From Candidatus Hodarchaeota archaeon (GTDB lineage Archaea; Asgardarchaeota; Heimdallarchaeia; Hodarchaeales; YT1-057): a stretch of 7,155 nucleotides of DNA. Positions within the stretch are counted from its first letter, which is position 1; the number at the start of each line of letters is the position of its first letter. Both the position numbers and the translations under genes were made by a program. The notes under the pieces are model-generated. The model made no database searches. It worked only from the letters and a program-made list of their open reading frames with translations, and was not told where the DNA came from. Shown piece after piece: positions 1-5,996 of the stretch. The stretch covers positions 1-7,155 of the forward strand of contig JAEOTI010000513.1 in NCBI GenBank assembly GCA_016839955.1. The letters are read 5' to 3'.

Positions 1-1
1 A

Positions 2-310
2 TGTGACTATACTTTAGCAGACCTTAGTTTGGGTGATCTTCGCTTATATTTTCATAAAGGTCACCAATTTATCACTGTAATTGGGACTAAAGATTGGGTA
101 AGGTTACAGTATAATGAGATTTCAGAAGAATTCCGGCGATTCCACCATTATCAAGAGTTAGTCTATCTACTTGGGACATCATTTCATCAATTATCTGAAA
201 CTTGTATCGATTACACATCCAGGAATGTAGAGGTGGCTACTGAATTTAAGAAAGTTATCGATCATGTTCTGGGTTCAGAGAGCAGAAAGCTTGAGAACCA
301 ACTTTATTAA
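2..310 (+). CDS. C-terminal fragment of an uncharacterised protein, possibly a roadblock/longin-like sensor domain (partial at left edge)
   Basis: The frame is open to the left edge and ends at TAA 308-310, so only the last 102 codons are visible. A TTG at 29 is an internal codon rather than a convincing start, because the frame runs upstream through it and no ribosome-binding site precedes it. The visible protein starts with two probable beta strands (LSLGDLRLYF and HQFITVIGTK), followed by amphipathic helices with charged residues, and ends with a helix containing FKKVIDHVLG. This strand-strand-helix ending resembles the end of the soluble domain of the 7TM protein at 4104-5363 (VQIGNVTMMA then LSMILLTER), which suggests a related roadblock/longin-like fold. 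That is an inference from pattern, not a clear family match. There is no membrane segment in the visible part. It converges on the protease gene, with about 125 bp between the two stop codons. Confidence 0.6.
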   Translation, partial: CDYTLADLSLGDLRLYFHKGHQFITVIGTKDWVRLQYNEISEEFRRFHHYQELVYLLGTSFHQLSETCIDYTSRNVEVATEFKKVIDHVLGSESRKLENQLY

Positions 311-373
311 AAAAGGTCGAATCGAGAAGTGGATAAACTTGATTCCCTTCTAGAGTAAAAAAATGGACACATG

Positions 374-416
374 AAAAAAAAAGTCTCTTTTTAAAAAAAA
401 AAATAAAGGAAGAGAC
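374..416 (-). terminator. Hairpin plus T9 terminator-like element downstream of the protease gene
   Basis: On the minus strand a perfect 7-bp inverted repeat (GTCTCTT at 416-410, AAGAGAC at 389-383) encloses an AT-rich loop and is followed directly by nine T residues (382-374). It lies 20 bp past the protease stop codon. The layout is that of an intrinsic terminator, and archaeal RNA polymerase is known to terminate at T-tracts even without a hairpin. The loop is itself T-rich, so termination could begin there. On the plus strand no T-run follows the hairpin, so it points at the protease transcript rather than the converging left-edge gene. Confidence 0.6.
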
Positions 417-436
417 CCAAATAGGTCTACTTCTAT

Positions 437-2044
437 CTATACGGTCGCAGCATCTGCTTGAATGAAGCCAGCGCCCCAAACAAAGGAGGTCATATAAGCA
501 GAGTTCCAGTAACAAGTGTTCATTAGCTTGGTTTCAAGCCATTGGACTGTTTGTGATCCCCATGCGTCGAACATTAAAGCATAGACACCCGCAGTTTGTG
601 GACCTGAGAAACTAGTTCCAGAGATGTAATAGTAGCCGTCAGTTTGTGGAAGGACTAAATTCCAACCAATACCAGTAACATCTACTTTTCCACCAGAGGA
701 GAAATCAGCTATGACCAATTCACTGAAATCGCCCTCAGCAATATCAGTAAAGATTCCATCTACGCCATATGCGCCTGTTAGGCTACTCCACCCTGCTGCT
801 GCCACACTTGTAGTGTCTTGGTACTCTGCAGGGTAACCAGTGGTGGATGTATCATGACCGTCATTACCGGCGGATGTTGCCAATACAATGCCTTCAGCTT
901 CAGCATTGTCAATAGCGGAGCCAAGGTTAGCGTTTGTATAATCATAACCCAACGACATAGAGATAACCATGTTATAACTTGAAAGAGCTCCTGAATGGAG
1001 ATTTCTAGCATAATTAATTGCATTTGCCCATGCGTTGAGCATTTCGTCCGATGTAACCCCGCCACCAATCCAGTAAATAGTTCGAATCATGACGATTTTT
1101 GCATCAGGGGCTACTCCTTGAACATATTGATCTGTTAGGTCAAGCCAATACCCTATGACTGTAGCTGTGCAGGCTGTACCATGACCTTCAGTGTCTTGAT
1201 TCCAGTCTACGTTATCTATGCCATAGTCTTTGGTCTGTGACCAGCAGTAATCGGTGAGGATATTTTCTTGTGGGAAAAGATCTACCCAATTAGCACCGAG
1301 TCCGGTGTCAATAATGACTACAACACTACCAGTTCCTGTAATACCATTAGTATGCGCTACTTCCGCATCGATTAAATCGTTCCACCAAGGCATGTTTGTT
1401 GGAGGTGGGGAGCCACCATTATCAACTGTCACACTGATTTGATCAGAACCAGTCTGAGTTTTGGTGTCTATGGCTTCTGCATAAATTGTATGAGAGCTAT
1501 CTGAATAAGCTGTTGTATCCCATTCATAGGAAGAAGAGGTTGCTTGATATGTTCCGTCAATATAGATATCAGGAGTCAAAGCATCTTCGTCTGTAACCGT
1601 AACAGTTATTGTTACTGTTCCTGAAACTGTTGCACCATTAGTTGGATTGGTAATAGTGACGACTGGGGGATTATCAACACTCCCACCATTGCTGACAGTA
1701 ACTGATATCTGATCTGAACCACCTCTAACTGTTGCTGTGATAGTATGACCACCATCAGAGTATTGTGTTGTGTCCCAGTTGTAGGAATAGCCTTTTACGA
1801 CTGCACTACCATCAATATAGATCCAGGCTTTTTCATCCGCATCTATTTGAATAGTAATCATTCCGGAAACTGTATCACCGTTTGAGGGATTGATGATTTC
1901 AACACGACCAGTTGGTCTTCCTAAAATTGTGTATTCTGTAGGAAGATCTCCAACAGCAATAACAGCAGAAGTTGCTGTTACACCAAACATTGATATTAAA
2001 AAAACACTAGCGATCATTAAGCCAGCTAGTTTTTCGAATTTCAT
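437..2044 (-). CDS. Secreted subtilisin-like (S8) serine protease with two N-terminal Ig-like modules
   Basis: This 535-residue protein is predicted to be an exported endopeptidase. Residues 1-27 form a signal peptide: Lys2 and Lys5, a hydrophobic core, and small residues near 24-27. Two related beta-rich Ig-like modules follow (about 47-118 and 127-208), sharing IxNPxNGxTVSG at the start and GSDQISVTV at the end. The S8 domain begins near 225. Catalytic Asp246 is in IIDTG, His288 in EGHGTA, the oxyanion-hole Asn394 in SAGND, and Ser478 in GTSFSGP, where most subtilases have GTSMAxP. The C-terminal GAGFIQADAA is the usual end of the domain, so the gene looks complete. No I9-type propeptide is recognisable, and the Ig-like region takes its position. 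There is no C-terminal membrane anchor, so it is probably released or held by the Ig modules. The ATG start is supported by GGAG (2056-2053) 8 nt upstream. By eye it is less AT-rich than its neighbours, which may reflect composition of an extracellular protein or transfer. Confidence 0.95.
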   Translation of the reverse strand: MKFEKLAGLMIASVFLISMFGVTATSAVIAVGDLPTEYTILGRPTGRVEIINPSNGDTVSGMITIQIDADEKAWIYIDGSAVVKGYSYNWDTTQYSDGGHTITATVRGGSDQISVTVSNGGSVDNPPVVTITNPTNGATVSGTVTITVTVTDEDALTPDIYIDGTYQATSSSYEWDTTAYSDSSHTIYAEAIDTKTQTGSDQISVTVDNGGSPPPTNMPWWNDLIDAEVAHTNGITGTGSVVVIIDTGLGANWVDLFPQENILTDYCWSQTKDYGIDNVDWNQDTEGHGTACTATVIGYWLDLTDQYVQGVAPDAKIVMIRTIYWIGGGVTSDEMLNAWANAINYARNLHSGALSSYNMVISMSLGYDYTNANLGSAIDNAEAEGIVLATSAGNDGHDTSTTGYPAEYQDTTSVAAAGWSSLTGAYGVDGIFTDIAEGDFSELVIADFSSGGKVDVTGIGWNLVLPQTDGYYYISGTSFSGPQTAGVYALMFDAWGSQTVQWLETKLMNTCYWNSAYMTSFVWGAGFIQADAATV

Positions 2045-2052
2045 ATTTTATG

Positions 2053-2056
2053 CTCC
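2053..2056 (-). promoter_or_regulatory. Ribosome-binding site of the protease gene
   Basis: GGAG on the minus strand lies 8 nt from the ATG at 2044. This is ideal Shine-Dalgarno spacing and fixes the start that gives a complete signal peptide. Confidence 0.7.
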
Positions 2057-2057
2057 A

Positions 2058-2087
2058 AACCACTTATTTTTGCAAAAATAACCACTT
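2058..2087 (-). promoter_or_regulatory. Palindrome and spaced direct repeat upstream of the protease gene (candidate operator/promoter)
   Basis: An 18-bp perfect palindrome, TTATTTTTGCAAAAATAA, lies at 2064-2081, starting 20 bp upstream of the protease ATG. It is overlapped by two copies of AACCACTT (2058-2065 and 2080-2087; AAGTGGTT on the coding strand), which start 22 bp apart, about two helical turns. The AT-rich core could also hold the TATA element of the protease promoter, so a bound regulator would block or recruit the transcription machinery. The symmetry and repeats are seen directly; operator function is inferred. Confidence 0.5.
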
Positions 2088-2090
2088 TTT

Positions 2091-2129
2091 AAGGAGGTTG
2101 TTTTTACAATGTTAGTAGTATATGGATAA
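2091..2129 (+). other. Strong Shine-Dalgarno followed by a six-codon reading frame (possible leader peptide)
   Basis: AAGGAGGT (2091-2098), the best ribosome-binding sequence in the window, is followed 10 nt later by ATG 2109, which opens a frame encoding MLVVYG and stops at TAA 2127-2129. It lies on the plus strand of the divergent region, 105 bp before the membrane protein gene. It could be a translated leader, or a chance match in a promoter. No longer gene uses this signal. Confidence 0.25.
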
Positions 2130-2234
2130 TTCAAAGAGACTTTTTAAATCTTCTTTTAATGATCCACTTCAGATAATTAATATGTAATAAGATAAAAAAT
2201 GAAAAGGAATATTGTTTACTGAGTTGATATTAGT

Positions 2235-3080
2235 TTGAGTAATGTTATTCACCAAAAAAAATACTTGATTCTCTCTAGCATCCAGACATTTTTTATACTA
2301 ATTACTGCAATTTCAGTTTTTGATTTAGGATACTCTGGACATGTCTCCAAGGGCCTGTATTTCAATCATGTCTTATTTCATCTAGAAGAATTACCTAAGT
2401 TGATAACAGACTCTCCTTTTTGGGGAGAATTTCAATTTTGGGGGTATTGCTTTTTTATTGTAGCTGTTTGTCAAATAATGAAAGCACTACCAATTGAGAC
2501 TTATAACTACCACAGAATTAGTGAATTATCCGGATTAAGTTCAATAGTAATTATATTAACCTCAATCATTACTGCAATAATTGTTAGCTTACCAGAATAT
2601 TCCATTACATCTGAAACTCTAAGTTCTTTGGTAGATCATGGATGGTTGCCCACCATATTAATAAGTTGGGGGCTTATGCTGGGAGCAATATTTGCTATGC
2701 CGTTCTTCCTTTATAGTAAGCGAAATATCTATCCAGTACAAATCAATTATATTGCAGCGTCTATAGCATGTATTTCTTGTCTCATGTTGTTTGCTACAGG
2801 ACTTACATTACCTTCAGATGAGCCATATGATCATGGTCAATTTGCCTATGCTTTTTTTCTAACAATGGCGTATGCCATTAGTCTTTATTCAACAGGAATT
2901 ATCCCAAAATCAAGTTATGAAAAAATTCTGATGATAATTGGATTAATAATGTTTCCTTTGTTGGTTTTTTTGATTCTTTTTTCACCCTCATCCCTCTTAG
3001 CGATACTTCAAAAATCTCTTGGTATTATTTTTCTTGGATGGTTGATCTGGTTTGGCATTGTTTCAAATGAAACAGTCTAA
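2235..3080 (+). CDS. Uncharacterised eight-helix integral membrane protein
   Basis: I do not recognise the family. The 281-residue protein is almost entirely membrane-embedded. Hydrophobic segments lie at about 10-29, 66-84, 100-119, 138-159, 170-192, 203-223, 230-249 and 258-276. The longest loop, between segments 1 and 2 (about 30-65), contains HVSKGLYFNH, a paired HxxxxxxxxH pattern, and several acidic residues. There are no cysteine pairs, nucleotide-binding motifs or soluble domains that reveal a function. The start is TTG, because an in-frame stop lies at 2220-2222 and no ATG precedes the first helix. No Shine-Dalgarno is visible, so the transcript may be leaderless or weakly translated. 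The gene is transcribed divergently from the protease across a 190-bp region, which allows shared control, but a functional link is not shown. A fold-level relation to small multi-helix families such as DUF998 is possible but unsupported. Confidence 0.8.
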   Translation: MSNVIHQKKYLILSSIQTFFILITAISVFDLGYSGHVSKGLYFNHVLFHLEELPKLITDSPFWGEFQFWGYCFFIVAVCQIMKALPIETYNYHRISELSGLSSIVIILTSIITAIIVSLPEYSITSETLSSLVDHGWLPTILISWGLMLGAIFAMPFFLYSKRNIYPVQINYIAASIACISCLMLFATGLTLPSDEPYDHGQFAYAFFLTMAYAISLYSTGIIPKSSYEKILMIIGLIMFPLLVFLILFSPSSLLAILQKSLGIIFLGWLIWFGIVSNETV

Positions 3081-3095
3081 CAAAATACACCCTCA

Positions 3096-3125
3096 AGGAC
3101 CAGTAATTAAAGGACTAGGAATTAA
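3096..3125 (+). repeat. Two-copy 15-bp imperfect tandem repeat
   Basis: AGGACCAGTAATTAA (3096-3110) is followed at once by AGGACTAGGAATTAA (3111-3125), with 13 of 15 bases identical. It lies just past the stop codon of the membrane protein gene and probably arose by a small duplication. No function is evident. Confidence 0.5.
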
Positions 3126-3223
3126 TAATAAGAAAGGAGAGAAGACTTGCACATCTATCATTGTTAGCAACCAATATGTTACTTACTTTACCACTCGTTC
3201 CGTGTTTGTCTTTTCTGAAATCC

Positions 3224-3260
3224 TTATATTAATTCTCAGAGTTTCATAGTAGAACAGGAG
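3224..3260 (+). promoter_or_regulatory. Candidate TATA box and ribosome-binding site of the activation-domain gene
   Basis: TTATATTA at 3224-3231 is a reasonable archaeal TATA element. Usual spacing would place the transcript start close to 3252-3256, directly before AGGAG (3256-3260). AGGAG is 8 nt from ATG 3269, which decides the start codon in favour of that ATG over the GTG at 3260, which overlaps the ribosome-binding site. The ribosome-binding site is strong; the TATA assignment is tentative. Confidence 0.45.
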
Positions 3261-3268
3261 TGAAAAAA

Positions 3269-3922
3269 ATGGAGATTATCTCTTCTATTAATTTTCAGTT
3301 AAAAAATGAAGAGATAGTTCGCCTACTTCAAAATCCATACTCTAAGGACAATAAAATTCCTTCACCAAAAGTCATTCAGCAAATCGAATACCTAAAAAGC
3401 GTTGCCTTAAAGCAAATTCAACCTAGAGCACTTTACGATTTTTTTGATCCTGCGGAACTAAATAACTATCATCTGTTTAAACAAGCTAATAAGACAGTCT
3501 TAGCAGTCTGCACTATTGGTCAACCAATTGTTGATGAAATTTCACACCAGATGAAAAGCAATAACCTATCCAAAGCCGTAATTCTTGATGCTATTGCGTC
3601 TCATGCAGCAGAAGAAGTTGCAAGTCAAGTGAATCAAACTGTTTTGGAAGAATCTGGGAGCAGTTTAAGCGGATTACCAAACTCCTATAGATTTAGTCCT
3701 GGTTACTGTCGTTGGCCACTGAAAGAGGGTCAAACTCTAATTTTCAGTCGTTTGCATACTGAAAAAATTGGAGTGTCTTTGACACAATCAATGATGATGA
3801 GACCTAAGAAATCTGTTTCGTTTGCCATCAATTTCGGTCACAATATTGACACTCAGATGGGTATGAGAAAATGTGAGTCCTGTGATATGTTCCACTGTCA
3901 GTTTCGGAAAAAAACAACTTAA
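3269..3922 (+). CDS. Cobalamin-dependent methionine synthase activation-domain (Met_synt_B12-like) protein with C-terminal Cys cluster
   Basis: This 217-residue cytoplasmic protein resembles the reactivation domain of cobalamin-dependent methionine synthase (MetH), which binds S-adenosylmethionine and helps remethylate an oxidised corrinoid. The diagnostic stretch is R141-FSPGY-146, matching the RxxxGY SAM-binding motif, then CRWPL, IGVSLTQSMMMRP (168-179) and KSVS. Helical sequence precedes it, including ASHAAEEVASQ (110-120). The C-terminus carries C202-x2-C205-x4-C210 followed by FRK, a cysteine pattern I associate with stand-alone archaeal and acetogen relatives and which could bind a metal or Fe-S cluster. 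It lacks the corrinoid-binding, homocysteine and folate domains of MetH, so it must act on a separate corrinoid protein, for example in methyl transfer linked to the Wood-Ljungdahl pathway or demethylation. No such partner is in the window. It sits alone, with gaps of about 180 bp on both sides. Confidence 0.85.
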   Translation: MEIISSINFQLKNEEIVRLLQNPYSKDNKIPSPKVIQQIEYLKSVALKQIQPRALYDFFDPAELNNYHLFKQANKTVLAVCTIGQPIVDEISHQMKSNNLSKAVILDAIASHAAEEVASQVNQTVLEESGSSLSGLPNSYRFSPGYCRWPLKEGQTLIFSRLHTEKIGVSLTQSMMMRPKKSVSFAINFGHNIDTQMGMRKCESCDMFHCQFRKKTT

Positions 3923-3986
3923 AATGTGTTATTTTGATCTAAATAGTCAGTATTAAGGTTTATAATCCGAGTTATCAGATCTTAAT

Positions 3987-4018
3987 CTTTTGTTATGTGT
4001 TTTTGCTTAATTTCTTGT
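3987..4018 (+). terminator. T-rich tract, candidate archaeal terminator
   Basis: A series of short T-runs (CTTTT, GTTTTTG, ATTTC) begins about 65 bp past the stop of the activation-domain gene. Archaeal termination commonly uses such tracts. There is no hairpin, so the call rests on position and composition only. Confidence 0.3.
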
Positions 4019-4050
4019 TAAAAATAGTTGCCAAAAATTAAAACACAAGG

Positions 4051-4080
4051 ATTATTACCTTATTATTGAGTATTATTGGT
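4051..4080 (+). repeat. Short 10-bp-period ATTATT repeats upstream of the 7TM sensor gene
   Basis: Three successive 10-bp units share an ATTATT core: ATTATTACCT, TATTATTGAG, TATTATTGGT. They end 23 bp before the TTG start of the sensor gene, where a TATA element would lie for a leaderless transcript. They may mark the promoter or simply be low-complexity DNA. Confidence 0.3.
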
Positions 4081-4103
4081 CAAAATAAAACCGATAAACC
4101 TAT

Positions 4104-5363
4104 TTGGAGACGAGAACGATAGTTACTGAAACAATAAATCAAGTATTCTTTGTTCTAACAATAAGTCTCGCCTTAGCCATTATAGGGCTTGTTATTCGAG
4201 GTTATTACAGAAATCGATTCTCTACATTCCTCTATCTAGGTGCTGCATCTTTTTTTTTCATAGTTCAAGAAATTCTAATTACTATTGGTTCCGAACACCT
4301 TGTGAAACAAGACGAAGGACTTCCGGAAGTTCAAGAATTTATACTACCTGTAGTTACAATAATAATCTCCCTTATTGGTTCAATTTATTTTCTAGCACTT
4401 TTTCTACATGCCTACGAATCCGATCGACTTATGACACGTAAATATATCATCATTACAATGATTTTTGTCATGTTAGTAACTGGATTACTTATGGCGGCTT
4501 TGGAATTACAATTTGTAATCCCCCAAATGGAAGATAAATCGATGGAAGAAATCTGGAAGGTATCTGGCCCTACAATTGTGTTTTTTTCACTTTTATCATT
4601 GAGTAGTTTGCTTTTCACGTTGGGATTATCTTTCGATATATTGTTAGAATTGAGTCGAAGAATTGCAACAGTTACTAATCCTAAGGTTAAAAAGGATTTA
4701 CAACACATTCGTTATGCTATTATTGCGATGTACTTGGCTAGTGGGGTGTCTGGAGCACTCCAGGCTTTGATAGGACTTAATATCGGCGGCTTTTTTGCAC
4801 TATTAGCATTTGTTTATCTTGTTTACTATTATTCAAAGACTGATTCCTACATCCTACAAGCAAGGTCTTTAAAAAAACTTTTAGTTATTTCAAGTTCTGA
4901 TGGGCTTCCTGTTTATTCTTATGACTTCGAGAGCATATATAGTGGACAAGTGTCCAAAGAAATTGCTTTTGAGGATAGAGAAGCTTTGTTTTCAGGTGCA
5001 ATTAAGGCTACTTCAGTGTTATTTAGTGAATTCACTGGACAGATAGATCAAGATATTAGAGAAGTCCAAATTGGTAATGTGACTATGATGGCCAATAAGA
5101 TGGCAGATGGGCAATTGTCCATGATTCTCTTAACAGAAAGATCAACTAAATTCTTTCGTGAAGCCCTTGATAAAGTATCTTTCCAGTTTTCGGACTTTTA
5201 TTTAACAGAAAATGTTGAACCATCTGAAATTCTATCAAAAAATCAAGTTAGAACTGTTAATTCCATGATTGAGCGTAATTTTGGAGCAAGTACACAAATT
5301 TCAGAAACTCAGGAATCTCCTTATAAGAAAATAGATAGACTGGTTCGTATTATCAAAACTTAA
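4104..5363 (+). CDS. Seven-transmembrane protein with C-terminal roadblock/longin-like cytoplasmic domain (putative sensor)
   Basis: The 419-residue protein has two halves. Seven hydrophobic helices lie at about 13-33, 41-62, 79-104, 113-136, 157-182, 203-223 and 226-244. Basic loops (RGYYRNR; DRLMTRK; SRR...KVKK) alternate with acidic ones (EGLPEVQEF; MEDKSMEE). By the positive-inside rule this gives an outside N-terminus and an inside C-terminus. Residues 255-365 look like an alpha/beta module: LLVISSSDGLPVYSYDF, a helix ALFSGAIKATSVLFSEF, strands VQIGNVTMMA and LSMILLTER, then a helix. This order matches roadblock/longin-like domains abundant in Asgard archaea, some of which bind small GTPases. 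The last 50 residues are charged and probably flexible. There is no kinase, HAMP or methyl-accepting region. TTG 4104 is chosen because a stop lies at 4095-4097 and the next in-frame ATG is at codon 110. No ribosome-binding site precedes it. A sensing role is inferred. Confidence 0.8.
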   Translation: METRTIVTETINQVFFVLTISLALAIIGLVIRGYYRNRFSTFLYLGAASFFFIVQEILITIGSEHLVKQDEGLPEVQEFILPVVTIIISLIGSIYFLALFLHAYESDRLMTRKYIIITMIFVMLVTGLLMAALELQFVIPQMEDKSMEEIWKVSGPTIVFFSLLSLSSLLFTLGLSFDILLELSRRIATVTNPKVKKDLQHIRYAIIAMYLASGVSGALQALIGLNIGGFFALLAFVYLVYYYSKTDSYILQARSLKKLLVISSSDGLPVYSYDFESIYSGQVSKEIAFEDREALFSGAIKATSVLFSEFTGQIDQDIREVQIGNVTMMANKMADGQLSMILLTERSTKFFREALDKVSFQFSDFYLTENVEPSEILSKNQVRTVNSMIERNFGASTQISETQESPYKKIDRLVRIIKT

Positions 5364-5420
5364 TAATTCTTGAGAAATAAACCCATTAGAAGTAAACCCG
5401 CAGATATGAGTCTGAGAGGA

Positions 5421-5993
5421 CTAAGAGGAATTGTTTTCAATAATTTCTCTTTGTAATATTTTGAATTCTTTTTCTACACCTAATCTGGAAACCAATAGTC
5501 GTAATCTTTGCATGTCTAACTTGCTCTTAACCCTTGTATATATAGCTAGAGCATCTTGAAAATCCTGTTCAGAATCAAACAGGAGTTTGTGTGAGATAAG
5601 ACTCTCTGGGCTATCTATTTGGATGGTTTTACCTTCTAATTTTTGGGGTTGTCGATGATTTAAGCTATCACGTTTATCTTCATCATATAGGCCAGTTAAA
5701 TCAATTCAAAATAGGGTTTTTTTATCAAGAATGGTAACCTGAGATTTTTCTTTAAATCCGTCGATCATTTCCTGCGTATCGACGAAAAAATCGTTATTTT
5801 TCAAAAAATTTGCTAAATCAATACATGACAACTTTTCATGATCAACAATTATATTCACATCTTGAGTTGTTCGAAGTCGTCCCCATGCAATGACTGCTAT
5901 TCCCCCAACAATTACATATCTAATCTTATTTTGATCGAAATAATTGGTTATAAGGTGTATAATCCTCGTTATAGTATTTCGTTTTAGTACCAT
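5421..5993 (-). pseudogene. Nucleotidyltransferase-fold protein (AbiEii/MNT-like) interrupted by an in-frame TGA
   Basis: From ATG 5993 the frame encodes 95 residues, meets TGA at 5706-5708, then stays open in the same frame for 94 more codons to TAG 5421-5423. The first half contains the nucleotidyltransferase signature VIVGGIAVIAWGRLRTTQDVNIIV: a GG followed by RxTxDVN. The second metal-ligand position is Asn instead of the usual Asp, which may weaken catalysis. The part after the TGA still looks like the family: IDL, then SPESLISHKLLF, a helix with QDALAIY, and LDMQRLRLLVSRLGV. In relatives an Arg often precedes IDL, so CGA to TGA, a single transition, is a likely origin. The start lies 3 bp after the small gene upstream, which implies one operon. 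Relatives act as toxin or antitoxin nucleotidyltransferases. It may be a recent pseudogene, a strain allele, a sequencing error, or readthrough giving both short and long products. Confidence 0.8.
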
Positions 5994-5996
5994 ATC

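Noticed and set aside
311..330. A GGTCGAATC string suggestive of a tRNA T-loop
   Set aside because: It lacks a matching T-stem, anticodon arm and acceptor stem in the surrounding sequence.
778..1442. Alternative frames on both strands within the protease gene
   Set aside because: The protease frame has all catalytic motifs and a complete domain structure across this stretch, so these are chance openings.
3096..3125. Possible CRISPR or riboswitch element
   Set aside because: There are only two adjacent 15-bp copies with no spacers, no conserved hairpin set and no known riboswitch core.
3052..3249. A 65-codon plus-strand frame overlapping the end of the membrane protein gene
   Set aside because: It starts inside the previous gene, has no ribosome-binding site at its TTG or at the internal ATG 3067, and includes the 15-bp tandem repeat. 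Its sequence shows no domain pattern.
4412..4708. A 98-codon minus-strand frame inside the 7TM sensor gene
   Set aside because: It is antisense to a membrane-helix coding region, has no ribosome-binding site or recognisable protein features, and the plus-strand gene clearly explains the sequence.
5706..5708. Selenocysteine at the in-frame TGA
   Set aside because: Asgard archaea can encode selenoproteins, but nucleotidyltransferases have no catalytic Cys/Sec here and the position fits an Arg codon. A nonsense change is simpler.
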